The position numbers and the translations under genes are program-made. Shown here in pieces: positions 9,200 through 20,520 of a DNA stretch of 64,000 nt. How positions within the stretch are numbered: position 1 is the first letter of the stretch; each line of letters opens with the position of its first letter. Under the pieces are notes generated by a model. That model was not told where the DNA came from. It searched no databases and saw only the letters and a list, made by a program, of their open reading frames with translations. Source of the DNA: Apodospora peruviana (taxonomy: Eukaryota; Ascomycota; Sordariomycetes; Sordariales; Lasiosphaeriaceae); NCBI GenBank assembly GCA_033439685.1, contig JAUEDM010000009.1, positions 1,550,001 to 1,614,000 of the forward strand, in the 5' to 3' direction.

Positions 9200-10892
9200 A
9201 CGGAAGCTCAGACTACACCTTTGAATACTTTGAGTTCTAACCTGGCCTCTGCCCATTGACTACAAGGCTTTGAACTTCCCAACACGGAGTTGATCGACAC
9301 ACGGCGCAGCCAATTCATCCTTTCCGGACCAGTTGGCCATGCCTTCAGGTTACGCCACCCACTTGACACAAGAGGAGGGTATACCGGGGTGAACAGAGGC
9401 ACAGCAGAATGATTCTGGTTATGGACCTGTCAACCAGTGTTGGGTATAAAACCCCATCCACCACATGGATTGTAAACCACATCAGAGTTATGAATACGCG
9501 ATGCTAACGTGATGGTCATAGCAATTCGCACAAAGTTTGCAAGTTGCAATAAGAAAGCGCCATTTTGTAATTCGTTCAGATTCTCGATACGGTGAAACTG
9601 AAGGAATGGAGCACGGATACAATCTTGCTTCATGCGGTGTTAATGCTCATCGAGACAACGAGGTTCAGTGTAAGGGAACGGAGCTCAACGGACAAAGATC
9701 ATTATTGGCTGCCTTCTGCTCGGCAAGGTCGGCAGACCACATGTAAACGAGACAGGCGCGTCCAATTAGAAGTTGCAACACTCCCTTTCAATATCCTTGA
9801 TCCTTCCAGCTTATGCTCATGATGACACTGACCTTTGAACCGGTTCACCATGTCAAGAAAAGACCCGTGATCCTCAAGTTTCCCTGGCAGAGCAAGAAGG
9901 TCAGGTGAACATAGTGGCCGCTTGAAACACACGACCCTTTCCTCACCGAGCCCGCCGACATTCACCTGACTCCCGGGTCTCGGTCCGATTCGCTCTAACA
10001 GTCAAGGCCCGAGCTTCACAAAAGCTGATTTCAAAAGAAGCACGTTTATCCGACGAGTCCGCTGGTGTGACCTTCTGGAAGCTGGCATTGGTGCTTCTAG
10101 AAGTTTTCTTGTGCCCCAAGGCCGACGTCAGCTTCATGCTGTGCCCCCTTCGGACCACGACCCGACGAAGCCAAGCCCCAAACAGGAGGGATTTGAACCC
10201 TTTTCCTTGCTCCTTTTTTTGCGATGGAACATCAATGCTGGCAGGACGCCGCCGTATTCGGTACCAGGGAGTCGGAACCCTGTTTCTCAAACGTAAACAC
10301 AACCACATTCAACGTCTGCTGCAGCGATACTGGTGACCAATCGAGTGATTTAAGTCGAGGACTTAACTGGACTACCTATAATTATCATCGCCGCACAACA
10401 ATGACATAGCATTGTTAATTATGTGTGTTACTCCCCGGAGAGTTCCTCCGGGCATGGGCAGGACGTTTACCAAGTCGAAGACATAATTCATTACCTAATT
10501 ACTCTGAGACAAACATTTCAGGTTCCCGAGGTTTGCGGTTGGACGTGTGAAAAGGCCAACTCATAGTCCGCCGATGCACTGACCGCAAGCAGAAGCCTTG
10601 GGAATCGGGCACAACTGCACGGTTAACCGGACTACGGAGGAACCTCAGTTCTGAAAGCATCAAACAGAAGAGAAAGGTGGCAAATTTAGGGAATATCATT
10701 CCATGACATATTTTATCAAAATATAATTAATCATTACACAGTAGATATACTAGCAGGTATCAGCAGAATGAACAGGCGAGTCTACTAATATCAGAAGTAG
10801 AACGATACAGCAGGATCCAAAACCCGAAGACCTCTCCACAATGACTGGTACCTAAGAAATCAGGCCCATTATTTCTTCTCCGAAGTGGCCGG
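9200..10892. other. long intergenic region without a recognised gene
   Basis: No frame shows a domain. A second GGGTATAAAA lies near 9445 on the plus strand with no gene behind it. A hairpin with an 8-bp stem (one G-U pair) and a 10-nt loop lies near 10072-10100 (CTGGAAGC ... GCTTCTAG). A lone tRNA B-box-like string near 10189 is discussed among the rejected items. Confidence 0.4.
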
Positions 10893-13024
10893 TCAAGTCT
10901 CGCCAACCCTGCACAGCCTGCCTGTCTGCTTCGTCAACCAGCCCTGGTCCGAAACAGCCCAGCGACCCGATCCGACCGCCGTGGGCGCCCAGAACAGATC
11001 ATTTGGGTCGACCTGCCTCTTGATCTGCAGCAGACGCTCGTAGTTGGTGCCGAAGTAGGCCTCTCCAAAGTTCGGCTCCATCACGTCGCCCTCGTTCAGA
11101 TAGCTGCCAGGGCCCCAGGCACGCAGGCGCTCCATCCAGTTGTCCGTGATGCGTCTGTTGATGACTTCGATCTCGTCCGCGGCAAGTTCAGCGGACCACG
11201 CGGCGCCCATGATGCCGAACCAGGCCGCCTCGCGCCAGTGGGTGTTGACAGCGCTGTCCGGCGTGTCCGTGGGCGCGTCGGCCTTGATGTTGTACTGGAT
11301 CAGCGCGCTGCCGTCCTCGACGACGGCCTTGACGGCGTCCAGCATATCCTCGAGGGCGGTAGCGTTGTCCCACACCGTCGCGGGGAAGAGGCGCGCCGCG
11401 GTGCGCATGTTGCTGTTGGCCACGGCCTCGTCGGGGAAATTCTTGGTCCAGGTGTCGTAGAAGTTGTCGTGCTCGAAGTAGGTCGGCTCCAGCGGGAAGC
11501 CGAGCTCGGCCCACTCGGCGAGGAGAGGCGCGATCATGGTCTTGAAGTCGGCCAGCGACATGCCCGGCACCAGCCACGGCTGCATCGTCCAGATGTAGCC
11601 CGCGCCGGGGCCGAGGCCGAAGACGGTCGAGTAGCCGTAGCTGCCTTGCTCGGCGTAGGCCGGGAACTTGCGCCAGTACGCCTTGATCGCGCCCCAGAAG
11701 ACATCTTCGGGAATTCCGAACGCCGGGCCGGCCAGGATGGTCCACTTCGCGCCGGAGAAGGAGATCTTGGGGTGCACCTTGACCGTCATGGAGGTAACCA
11801 CGCCAAAGGTGGCGCCGCCGCCGCCGCGGATGGCCCAGAAGAGGTCGGTGTTGTGGGTCTCGTCGGCGGTGATGAAGCGGCCGTTGGGCAACACGACGTC
11901 AATGCTGAGGACCTGGTCGGAGCCCATGCCGTAGATGGAAGACACGGGAGAGTGGCCGCCGCCGGCGAGGTAGCCGCCTGTGACGCCGACGGTTGGGCAC
12001 TCGCCGCCAACCGCGGTGAAGCCGTACTTGTGGGCCGCCTCGTAGAGCTCATTGACCTGAACGCCGGCGCCGAGCTTGAAGGCTGGGCCGGAGTAGGACT
12101 TGGTCTTGATGGACTTGATGTAGTTGATGGACTTGAGCTTGTGCGTCCAGATGGATAGTGCGCCGGCGCCAGCGGACTTGCCGAGGAAATCGTGGCCGGT
12201 GTTCTTGACGACCAGGCGGAGGTTGGCGTTACGGGCGAAGTTGACGGCGAGCTGGATCTGGGCGACGTTGCGCACGGCAACGGCGTATGATGGGAAGCCG
12301 CCTAGTTTACAGGTGGACGAGCCGCCGTTATCCGGCATGCAGGTCTCGCCCTGGTAGAGAGGGGACATGACAGACGTGGGATCTTCAGCGCTGAAGGGCA
12401 GGTGGATAGGTTAGCGGTGCTGTCCTTGCGGGCGGGGTGAGCGTAAGAGTAAGTAGCTTACTGTGTCTCGCCCTTGGTCCAGTTGTCCTTGAGAGTCTGG
12501 CACTTGGCAGCATCGTATACGCCGCTGTTCGGGTAGCAGACAGCGCCGATGGGAACGGTCTCGATCAGAGCACCACCAGTCAGAAGATCCAACAGAAACC
12601 AGACCAGCTTCGAGGGCCAGCGGGAATCGCCCGGGAACACTCTGCAGGTGCCAATGGGGACATCCCGCTTCCTGAGAGTACCTTCCTCCTCATCGGCCGG
12701 GAACCCAAAGAGAGAAATGTTGGTCAGCTGCAGCGCAGTCAGGTTGGCCAGCACGGCGTCGGTTAGCTGGATGACATCGGCTTCGACAAGGGGAACTTCC
12801 GAGTCGAGTTCGACCACCTCGGCGGCGGGTGCGACGGTTGTCTCATTGGCAGCTGGGGTGATGTTAGAAAAATGTTGAGCTTTACGCGTCAGGAAAGAGT
12901 GATAAGACATACCGATGACGATGCCATCATCGACGACAATCGTCTGTGCGGCCACAAGCTGGGATAATGGCAGCACTGCGGCACCCGCCAGAAGCAGGGC
13001 CTTGGTAAAAGAGTGGACGCCCAT
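10893..13024 (-). CDS. secreted BBE-like FAD-linked oxidoreductase (VAO superfamily)
   Basis: Three exons (13024-12913, 12852-12462, 12390-10893) give 666 residues with closing phases. Residues 1-27 are a signal peptide ending near LVAAQ. The region to about 170 contains a Lys-Arg site (LRKRDVP) and an N-terminal extension seen in fungal isoamyl-alcohol-oxidase-like flavoenzymes. The PCMH FAD-binding domain follows. His234 in NTGHDFLG and Cys299 in GGECPTVGVTGG are at the positions used for bicovalent FAD attachment (8-alpha-histidyl and 6-S-cysteinyl). The C-terminal BBE segment is present (NFGEAYFGTNYERL and VDPNDLFWAP). Such enzymes oxidise alcohols, sugars or alkaloid-like molecules with O2 outside the cell. 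The substrate cannot be read from sequence. The gene stands alone; no biosynthetic backbone enzyme is nearby. Confidence 0.87.
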
Positions 13025-14348
13025 TCTGATCGACAAGATTAACGAGAGACGTGTCGATCCTGAGCTTCAAGTTGGTTGGCAAAAGGAACAAAGGACCCGA
13101 ATGGCGTGCCATGTGGCATCGATCGCTTGTTAAGTACCCCGATCATCTTCTTGTTGATCCTATCCACCTGGATGGGCCACGCCGAGAGCGGTAATATGGC
13201 AAGCTGTGGGCACTGGAGGTCGACTAATGCGGGTGCGCAATAAAAATGTGGCATTCGAGGTGGAGTGCGGTATGAAGGCGACCCCAGTACTTCGGCAGTG
13301 ACTGTCAGTCATCCAGGCTCAGTTCACTTCATGCTGTTTGCTTGTCTTTTTTTTAGTGATGTTTTGTTAGTAAGGGTTGCATACCAGTGACTGGATATGT
13401 AATTATGATAGACTGGTAAGTTGACAAATCGGTCCTTTTCATGTTATTTGCTCTTTTCGGACGATAATGAGGATATCTCAAGAAATCTCAAAGGAAAACA
13501 GAGCTGCCCCTGACATTCGGTCCTGTCCAGGGGTTCTGTCCCACGTGGCGATTTGCCGACCCACCCTCATGCAGGGCTCATGCCATGGCAAATGGCGAAT
13601 TAAAATACGGGTCCAGCTGGGAGGTTTTGGTAGGGATTTGTATGTTAGTGAGCAACGACCGGAGATGTGGCAGAATTTGACGTCGACGATTCCCATGTGG
13701 ATTTCACCGAAAACTCAGCCAGTTGAAGTGGCTTTCCATAGAATTGGATAATTTTGAACAAGGACTGAAGTCGACAAGTTTTGCGGTTCACAGGGTTTGC
13801 GGTGCAAGACAGGTAGCCAGATCCCTACATCTGTATTCCGTAAACTTACCCGATATATCTCCTGTCTTGTCCGGCTTTCTAATCCTCCTCAGTCCCCCCC
13901 GGCTAGATACCGAATGTCCGAGTCTTAGCGGCAACACAGACCGGAAGACAACATCCACTTGGGGCCTCGGCATAGGACTTCACATCGCCTTCGAATGTGT
14001 GGGCGGCTCCGCACTGCAGTCTCTGAAACGGTGATCCTGGAAACTGGGGGGACCTAGACCACGGGCCCTTGCTGACTGTAGTGGAATTCAACAAAAACAC
14101 TATGAGATATGACCCACTCAACTCGTTTGGCAAGCAACGATTCCTTATGCCATTTCCGGCAACCTTGGGTCGCTATTCTTGAATTATCACAACGACATGT
14201 CATTACAAGTACATATATTATCACTCCTTTGTGGGAGAATCCAGAACTGAGCCCAACGCTTTCACCAGCAGACATCTGTGTACAGTAAATTCAACTCTTT
14301 CGTTTATGTGGAACGACATATTTGTTTTGCAGCTTCTAGTAAGGTTGC
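13025..14348. other. intergenic region, no gene recognised
   Basis: Upstream of the oxidase gene and downstream of the amidase gene. Only short open frames without motifs are present. Confidence 0.4.
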
Positions 14349-16345
14349 TTACCCCATTATCATCTTGCACATGGCAATCACCTTTTCCTCCTCAAGCTTT
14401 CTGGCCACAAGTTGTAAGCTGACCGGCATACCGTGAATGATATCGGGGTTGTCTGGGGTCCAAAAGTGTAAGTTTATTGTTTCTATGTATAGAACCACGT
14501 GTTACACGGGGAGTAGTGCGCGCAGTGGAAACATTAGAAGAAAGCCAGCAAGGTGTACACGTGCAAGAACCTAAGCCGGGATGCACGGACTTACATTCTC
14601 CCTGGACGGTTTTGCAGGTCTCGCTCAGTGGCTTGTAGCCAGTCGCGTCCGAAAATGGAAGGTCAATCGCCTTGTCAACCATGACCCCGGAGGGAAACGA
14701 GATACAGGAGTAGTCGAGCACGTTGAAGACGCCAGTATATCCGACTATAGGACCGAGCATTGGTCAGTACATCGCCATCGATCATCTGTCCGGAAAATTG
14801 CCACATCTCGGCCACTTGCACGTGGTGATTTGAGGGGAAGAAAGACAACCGAGGGGAATATCGACTTACCATGGCTGAACTTCCCATTCTCAACCGCAGC
14901 CCATGGCGTTGTGGGACACAATATCGCATCGATTCCGCTCTCGTTCCATTTATCCAGGTATCTCTGCTGGAATGCCCTTCTCTCGAGATGCAACTTCCAC
15001 AAGTCCGAACAGCCCAGCTCTGTGGCAGCAGCGTAGAAGACCATCTCGGGCCGCCACGGCTCGCCCGTCTTCTCAAGTTCCGCCCGCACCGCCTTTCCAC
15101 CGTCGGCAATGAACATTCGTGCCAAGAGCTGCAAGCCCAGCGCGTGCTCCTTCCCGACGTCCCAGTCGACTACTTCGTGGCCCTCGGCCTTCAGTTTGTC
15201 AACTGTTTCACGCAAAGCGCGAGAAACGGGCGGCGTCGGCCGGACCATGCCGTCGTGCCAGAGCACACCAATCTTGAGCTTGCGTGCCTCAGATAGGGGA
15301 CCGGATGATGCTGGCAGCAAAGGAGCCATACTGTCGCGCCATGGAATAGGTATGCATTCGTGATCGACTAGCCACGGCTGACGGCCTACCACTGCTCGAC
15401 AGTAGTACTCGATATCTGCTAGAGAGCGCGCTATCGGTCCGTTGACAGACTTGACGGCTTCCTGGCCAGGGAGTCCGCTGCGGCAGCGGCCCGTAGGAAA
15501 CCGGCCGACGGATGGGCGCAATGTGAAAAGGCCGGTGCAAGCGGCAGGGATCCGCAACGAGCCTCCTATTTGTGTTTTTATCAAGACTGTTTAGCACACG
15601 GGCTCAAAGATGACCAGGCGGTAGTCTTTGGGAGCTTACCAATGTCTGTACCAACGCCCAACACGCTCCCCCCAAAGGCAATTAGCGCCGACTCCCCCCC
15701 GGAGCTGCCTCCGCTCGTCAACTTCCTGTTCATCGGGTGCACCGTCCTTCCCGTGAGATTGTTCACGCTCTCGGCAATCATCATGGCCGTCGGCACATTG
15801 GTTTTGACATAAAACACCGCCCCGCACTTATCGCGCAGCAGCTCCGCCAACACGGAATCCTCCTCGGCGTGGTGGCCGGCGTGAGACGTGAAACCGACCG
15901 TGCTGTCCAACCCGACGAGGTTGAAGTTATCCTTCAGCGAGACGGGCAGGCCATGAAGTGGGCCTAAGGGCTTGCCTTCACGTGCGATGTATGCGTCGAG
16001 ACGGACCGCAGTCTCCAGCGCTCGGTCGAAAAAGATCTCGGAGAGGCAGTTGGTCAGCTGGTGTGCTGCGGCCGCGCGCTTGCAGAAGGCCCTGGTCACT
16101 TCCACCGAAGTAAGTTCGCCAGAGGCGAGGCGGGTGATTAGCTCAACTGCATTGGAGCTGGTGATTGCCAGCTCATCGACTGTGAACCAGCCTGATGACT
16201 CTGGGAATGTCGATATGTCGTCTTTGGAGACAGGCGGCAGCAGTTCGGCCGGAATACGCCATTCTGGAGGGATCGCGGCGAGGAGAGAAGCTTGCTTCTT
16301 GGCGGCAATGGCCTCCCAGTTGGCGGTTGAGTCTACGGCCTTCAT
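14349..16345 (-). CDS. amidase (amidase signature family, acetamidase/FAAH-like)
   Basis: Four exons (16345-15640, 15565-14870, 14744-14595, 14452-14349) give 551 residues, the usual length for fungal amidases. The Ser-cisSer-Lys triad is visible: Lys138 in GLPVSLKDN, Ser214 in TSGGSSGGESA and nucleophile Ser238 in GTDIGGSLRIP; this last motif is split by intron 1. Late conserved blocks are GYTGVFNVLDYS and the C-terminal HGMPVSLQLVARK. No signal peptide, so cytosolic. The enzyme hydrolyses an amide to acid and ammonia; whether the substrate is acetamide, a fatty amide or nicotinamide-like cannot be told. It is transcribed away from a Dal5/Tna1-type permease 1.4 kb off, suggesting uptake and hydrolysis of a nitrogen source, which is an inference. 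Confidence 0.88.
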
Positions 16346-17754
16346 GATGGAGGAAGTGAGGAATTATTGAAGAGTGGTGGGGTTATTGTGAGAGTATTTG
16401 GTTGTAGAAAATGTCGTGATGGTGAATTAGCTAAATGTCAGATCTATTTGCAGCTTACTTGTTTAACTATCGTCGGTTGGGTGCATTGATATAACAAATC
16501 AAAGCAAGACGATAAGAACGACGATATCAATATCAGTCAACTTTGCCGTTTACAGACATCAGCCAGGGGTTGTCGAACACGCAGCTAACACCGAATAAGG
16601 ATACTATCCATCCCCACAAACGCTCTCAGCCACCCGGTTACGCAAGCCGGCCCAACGCCCAGGGTTCTATGCAGGGGTATTGACGGAAAAAAGAAGGCAT
16701 CACGAAGTGACCGCGGCGAAGCATGCAAGGAGATTGATATCTTGTAATTATCAGACGCGTAACGGAGTTGCAGTTTGTCCTAATTCCGCTGGGCACAGAC
16801 ATAGTTCCAGTTTCCCATATTTTCCCGATGACGATACCCATGGGCATTAACGATCCTCGACAAGCTGGAAATTCGTCAGCCATTCCCAACACCGATCATC
16901 GGCCTCCTTATCATCTTTGGAATCAAGAGTATCAGGCGTTCATTGGTTGGCAGTCTCGGATTTCCTGTTTTGGGAATACCGTAGGTCTGCATAAAACGTC
17001 TGCATTATCTGATTCCATCGCCTTGCATACGGTAAACCTCTGACCAAAAAGTTGAGGCAGCCCGTGAGTTCTTTTATGCGTGATAACATGCAAGTCGAAG
17101 GTGGATGTTTACATCTCCGGATCCCATACCCGGATGCCAGTCTTTGTGAGCGTGGTTGAACAAATTATCTCGGTAGCCGAGCCGGTTTTTTTTCATCATA
17201 TTGTATCGGCCAGCTGTATGACGTTGTCCACTTCGCTGTTATAAAAACATTAATATTCCTCAATTTTGAACTCGGCTACTTGTTTTGACTTTTGACGGCG
17301 CCTTCTTCAAGCAGCCATAACGCGTACTATGGGTCGTGCGGTCCCCCGGCCCCATTAGAGTGATGATTGTCCACCCAATTGTCTTCCTTTTCTTCCTCAT
17401 TGTGTTCTGTTTTGTGGTTGACTTAGCGGTGTGCATTGAACCGAGACAAACGGGCATCTCATCAACCGCCGCCGATCATTTCATCACTAAGATACCGAGG
17501 ATCCACTACGGAACAGAGCCGATACGCCGGCGCGCGGGGGGGGGGGGGGGGGGGGGGGGGGGAATGGGGCAGGGTCCCTTCCGGAGCAGGGATCTTACCG
17601 TCATCGTCAGAACAGAGGAAAATCTTGATTCCGTCCCACCACCAACTCCCAGCTCACCTAGGTGCACCTGTGCGATATATTTATCATCACCTCATTCAGG
17701 GTACCAAAATCATTTAATTCATCCCCATTTAATATTGCCATTATTTTATAGTTA
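16346..17754. promoter_or_regulatory. divergent promoter region between amidase and MFS permease
   Basis: No gene is seen. The two flanking genes start outwards from this 1.4-kb region, so both promoters lie here. It contains a run of 27 guanines at 17536-17562, described separately. Confidence 0.45.
17536..17562 (+). repeat. poly-G tract of 27 bases
   Basis: An uninterrupted G27 homopolymer lies 190 bp upstream of the MFS permease start. Such a run can form G-quadruplexes and is prone to length change; it is also a typical place for sequencing or assembly error. Confidence 0.85.
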
Positions 17755-19679
17755 ATGGGATCAAAATCTACGGCATTGCGCGAGTACTTCGCGACGGCCG
17801 GCTACCACCGACCGGGCGAGCGTCGGCTCGTGCAAAAGATTGACTTTTTCATCCTGACCTTTTGTTGCCTGAGTTATTTCCTCAATTATGTAAGTCGAGC
17901 ACTCCCGTTACCCAGTCACCGTTTTATCCCCCTTTACGTGAATCGTTGTTTGTTTACTTGACATAACAAAGCCCCTTTTACCCCTGACCGTGCCGACATT
18001 GCTGAGACACATAGCTCGACCGATCCAACCTAGCAAATGCATACGTATCAGGTATGAAAGAGGACCTAAACTTCTCCGGCGACCAGCTCAACCAAATCAA
18101 CACCTGCTTTACCATCGGGTGAGTGTTTGTTGCCTCTCACTCTGTCGGTGAAAACATGCTGACACACAGATAAAGATATGTCATTGGACAAATCCCATCC
18201 AACCTCTCCCTGCACTATGTCAAACCGCGCTATTTCTTCCCTTTCATGATGTTCATATGGGCCGGGCTGACCATGGTCACGGCCTCGGTGCACTCGCCAA
18301 ACTCCATCATGACGATCCGCTTCTTCCAGGGCATCGCCGAGTCGAGCACCTTTGTGGGCACGCACTACATCCTAGGCTCGTGGTACACGGAGCGCGAGCT
18401 CGGCAAGCGAAGCGGCATTTTTACGGCTTCCGGGCTCGCCGGCACCATGATTGGCGGCTTCATCCAGACCGGCATCCACTCGAGCATGGACGGGAAGCAC
18501 GGCCTCCGCGGCTGGCGGTGGCTGTTCGTCGTCGACGGCATCATCACGCTGCCCGTCGCTATCTACGGGTTACTCTTGTTCCCCGACACGCCTGCCACGA
18601 CGACTGCGTTTTATCTGAGCCAGTCGGAGCGGGAGATGGCCATGTCGCGGGTCTCGCTCGTTGATCGTCCCTCCCAAGACCAGTCGGCGGCGGCGGCCAC
18701 TGACCGTGACTTGTCCGATTCATCGTCTGGCCCAGCACCACAAACCCAGCAGCAGCAGCAGCCCGCATCCTCCCCACCCAAAAGGAAGATCCTAACCTGG
18801 CACTTCGCCAAACGCGTGCTCACCTCCTACGAATGGTGGGGCTTCGTGATCCTCTGGATCATCGCGGGAGAGACCGAGTCCTTCTCCTCCAACTCCCTAC
18901 TCTCCCTCTACATGAAAGCCACGCCGCCACCCGACCCGTCGAAACCATCAATCCCGAAATATACAATCGCCCAACTGAACAACTACCCGACCGGAGTGCC
19001 GGCCGTCGGCATCGTATCGACCCTCTTCTGGGCCACGTTGACCGATTTTCTCGGCGGCAAACGCTACCTCGTCGGCTACTTCATCGGCGTCACGGGTGTG
19101 GTGACGAGCGCCATGATCCTCGGGGCAGCTCACAGCAGCGATCCGACCGGAAACAAGTCGACGGCCATCGTGTTTGGTGCGTATTACTGGGCCGGCACGG
19201 TGTACGCGTGCCAAGCGACATTTTTCGCCTGGGCCAACGACGCGATGCGGTCTACTGGTCAGGACAATAAGAGTATCGAGAAACAGGAGGAGGACGCGGT
19301 GTTTCGGTCTGTCGTGCTGGCGGGCATGAATCTGGGCAGTGGTGCCGTCAATGCGTGGTGGAGTATCGTGTTTTATGGCGCCTCGATGGCGCCTTGGTTC
19401 GAGGTGAGTGACAGTCCCAACCGTTGTTGTTCTTTAGGTGATTATCGGTTTGAGATCATGCGGCTGACCAGTGATGATATGAAAAACTAGCGAGGTATGT
19501 ACGCCATGATTGCGACGTCGATTGCTCTGGCACTCTGGACCGCTGGATTGTCGTACATGGCGAGTCGGGCGGAGAGGAGGAAAGACGCCGGGTTGCCCAA
19601 GCTCGAAGGCGAGGATCTTCCTCCTCAAGAAGTTTCGGCCCAGAGGAGAGAGAAGGCTACCACCGGGGCCTCTGTTTGA
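17755..19679 (+). CDS. MFS permease, anion:cation symporter group (Dal5/Tna1-like)
   Basis: Four exons (17755-17889, 18015-18118, 18176-19403, 19491-19679) give 551 residues with closing phases; the third exon uses an AAAG acceptor. Family marks are the NYLDRSNLANAYVSGM block after helix 1, GQIPSNL in helix 3, RFFQGIAESS, and GWRWLFVVDG. Twelve helices are expected in two halves, with a Gln/Pro-rich cytoplasmic loop between them. Fungal members carry allantoate, nicotinate, pantothenate, biotin or similar carboxylates with protons. The substrate is not readable. It is divergent from an amidase gene. The first exon ends right after helix 1 NY, a common intron position in this family. Confidence 0.87.
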
Positions 19680-20231
19680 TCTAATTCATATTCTGTGGTG
19701 ATTTAATAGGCATGATGGAAAGTGATTCCATGAACCCCAATCCCACTCGGTTCCGGTCACACTCCAAAGGCCAGACCAAACAATCAGCTCAAGGATTCTC
19801 AGAATCGGGCCCGTTCACAAACATTGATCGGGCAACACGTCAGCAATGTCAGCATCGAGAACCCGCACCAAAACTGCCTAGCCGACCGTGTTGTATTGTC
19901 TATGTATGCTAGGCTGGACTGCGTTTTGAAACATTGTAACCAGAGTGTCTATAATTCACTGTCTCCGTCTAATCCGCCATTAAGAATGTTCCATGTTGAA
20001 ATGAAAACAACCACCATGTTGAATTATGTTCCAACCCATCTAGAAAGCAAAACTTTTGTGTTGATAAAGGAAATGATGAGTGAGCCGCCGTCCATCTCCG
20101 CCAATCTCATGACCCTGACCACCGTATTCTTGTTGTTGCTGGACATCGTGGTGACCGGAGTCAAACCGTCTCACCGAATATGTGTGGCTCATGATCGAGG
20201 CAGGGCATAGTGAGGACTGCCGAGGAGCATC
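19680..20231. other. convergent intergenic region, no gene recognised
   Basis: Holds the 3' ends of the permease (plus) and the metallothionein-like gene (minus). No domain or RNA gene is seen. Confidence 0.4.
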
Positions 20232-20520
20232 TTATTGCTGTGAAACAAACCAAAGTCAGTACAGGTCCTAGGTAAGAAGTGAAATTGAGGAATGTGGGGA
20301 GGGACTTACGCGATGGTGCGAGCAATCACAGCCCGAGTTGGGGCACTTGGATATCTTGCTTGTGCGGTGGTGTGAGCATCCGCAGCCCGAGTTGGGGCAC
20401 TTGCAGGTCTTGCAGCCGCTGTTTCTGGAGGTGAATTGCCGTCAGCCGGATGTCCCATGTGTGAGGCTGTCCAAGGGAAAGGATATGGACTGGACGAGGC
20501 CAGACTTACCCGGGACACAT
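20232..20520 (-). CDS. metallothionein-like peptide with two Cys/His repeats
   Basis: Three exons are inferred: 20520-20510 (11 nt, coding MCP plus two bases), 20424-20310, and 20237-20232 (one codon and stop). The product is 43 residues with nine cysteines and four histidines. After MCPGNSGCKTCK come two copies of CPNSGC-x-CSHHR, separated by a short TSKISK linker. Cys-x-Cys and Cys-x2-Cys spacing and absence of aromatic residues are hallmarks of metallothioneins, but the paired His-His in each repeat and the length differ from the classic 25-residue fungal copper metallothionein. Both donors are GTAAGT. If the last intron is retained, the product gains a 16-residue Ser/Pro-rich tail instead. 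Expected role: cytosolic binding of Zn, Cu or Cd. A ZIP transporter lies 4 kb away. Confidence 0.7.

Noticed and set aside
9438..9455. GGGTATAAAACCCC as a promoter
   Set aside because: A good TATA string but no gene follows on the plus strand.
10040..10110. Hammerhead-ribozyme-like CGACGAGTCCG string
   Set aside because: The conserved GAAA core and three-way stems are absent; only a simple hairpin lies next to it.
10189..10199. GGATTTGAACC, reverse of a tRNA B-box, as sign of a minus-strand tRNA gene
   Set aside because: No acceptor stem, anticodon arm or correctly spaced A-box could be folded around it; the T-stem is also imperfect.
11238..12158. 306-codon plus-strand frame
   Set aside because: Antisense shadow of the BBE-like oxidase in GC-rich coding DNA; Gly/Val/Asp-rich without motifs.
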